The notes under the pieces are model-generated. The model saw nothing but the letters and a program-made list of their open reading frames with translations. It was not told the origin of the DNA and did no database searches. 6,672 bases of DNA from NCBI GenBank assembly GCA_020850025.1, contig JADZFI010000241.1:1-6672 (forward strand), read 5' to 3'. Below are positions 6,423-6,672 of this stretch, piece after piece. The translations under genes were made by a program, and so were the position numbers. Numbering within the stretch: position 1 is the stretch's first letter; each line of letters begins with the position of its first letter. Source of the DNA: Saprospiraceae bacterium (GTDB lineage: Bacteria > Bacteroidota > Bacteroidia > Chitinophagales > Saprospiraceae).

Positions 6423-6440
6423 TTTTATTTTAAAATAAAA
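6423..6440. repeat. 18-bp perfect AT palindrome flanked by direct repeats
   Basis: TTTTATTTTAAAATAAAA at 6423-6440 equals its own reverse complement. The 10-mer AAAACATTTT occurs at 6417-6426 and again at 6439-6448, overlapping both ends of the palindrome. It lies 33 bases after the mnmE stop and 45 bases before the next start codon, directly upstream of a promoter-like box. It may help end mnmE transcription, act as an AT-rich upstream element, or bind a regulator of the downstream dinD-like gene. Chance in AT-rich DNA is possible. Confidence 0.55.
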
Positions 6441-6449
6441 AACATTTTG

Positions 6450-6457
6450 TATCTTCA
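6450..6457 (+). promoter_or_regulatory. Candidate -7 promoter box of the dinD-like gene
   Basis: TATCTTCA at 6450-6457 resembles the Bacteroidota -7 consensus TAnnTTTG, with the last two positions off. It leaves 28 bases to the ATG at 6486, giving a leader of usual length. At the expected -33 distance (about 6428-6431) there is only a T-run, which is inside the AT palindrome. The leader lacks a Shine-Dalgarno sequence. Confidence 0.4.
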
Positions 6458-6485
6458 CCGAACAAAACCAAATAACTTGTCCGCC

Positions 6486-6672
6486 ATGAAAAAAGACCTC
6501 ATCCTTGAACTGTTTGAAAAATTTGAAGCCGCCTGCTACCTATTTGAAGGCACTGAATGTTGGAGCGCCCGGGAATTGCAAGTCATTTTGGGCTATGCCG
6601 AATGGCGAAATTTCCTGAATGCCATTGAAAAGGCAAAAAACGCTTGCGAGAAAGCCGGTGAGCAAGTGCGGC
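6486..6672 (+). CDS. dinD: DinD-like protein (DNA-damage-inducible protein D family), 3' partial
   Basis: The first 62 codons are present; the rest is beyond the window. The protein starts MKKDLILELFEKFEAACYLF and continues EGTECWSARELQVILGYAEW, then RNFLNAIEKAKNACEKAGEQ. The WSAREL..LGY.EWRNF...I.KAK.ACE..G pattern is the conserved N-terminus of DinD proteins, related to the BRO-N type of DNA-binding domain found in phage antirepressors. In E. coli dinD belongs to the SOS response and its product has been linked to RecA inhibition. Whether that holds here is unknown, and no LexA-type box was recognised upstream. The ATG at 6486 is supported by the spacing to the candidate promoter. It follows mnmE on the same strand, but the 96-bp gap with its own palindrome and promoter-like box argues for separate transcription. 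The gene symbol is assigned by family resemblance. Confidence 0.75.
   Translation, partial: MKKDLILELFEKFEAACYLFEGTECWSARELQVILGYAEWRNFLNAIEKAKNACEKAGEQVR

Overview
The window looks like chromosomal DNA of a member of the Bacteroidota, probably of the Saprospiria/Chitinophagia type (this lineage guess is an inference). The evidence is a PspC protein fused to a C-terminal GIN-like beta domain, promoter-like boxes of the TAnnTTTG type, start codons with no Shine-Dalgarno sequence, and short GC- or T-rich tandem repeats (CTTTGCG, GGTGTTTT and GGCACTAA units) between genes.

Layout. (1) 1-1820, + strand: 3' part of a PspC-domain membrane protein whose start lies upstream of the window. (2) 1821-1986: a repeat-rich spacer with a GGCACTAA tandem repeat, a perfect 13-bp hairpin, a small second hairpin, CTTTGCG-type repeats and a likely promoter. 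(3) 1987-3330, + strand: a two-domain protein with an N-terminal SIR2-like fold and a C-terminal TIR-like domain. This is the most interesting gene here. (4) 3331-3504: a convergent spacer with a GGTGTTTT tandem repeat whose reverse complement recurs at the far side, making a nested inverted repeat. (5) 3505-4857, - strand: a multi-pass membrane protein of unknown function. (6) 4858-4922: a short divergent spacer. (7) 4923-6389, + strand: mnmE (trmE), the tRNA wobble-uridine modification GTPase, complete. (8) 6390-6485: an AT-rich spacer with an 18-bp perfect palindrome and a promoter-like box. (9) 6486 to the end, + strand: the N-terminus of a DinD-like protein, cut by the window edge.

The genes do not form one obvious operon. 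PspC, the SIR2/TIR gene, mnmE and dinD are separated by spacers with their own structures, and the membrane protein runs the other way. The SIR2/TIR gene reads as a single-gene module lying between two repeat-rich spacers. SIR2 and TIR domains are both NAD-handling folds used in anti-phage systems such as Thoeris, where they sit on separate proteins. Here they are fused, and the SIR2 half appears to have lost its usual catalytic Asn and His. A role in NAD-linked stress or phage response is an inference only. The DinD-like gene adds a possible DNA-damage-linked neighbour, but nothing in the sequence ties the two together.
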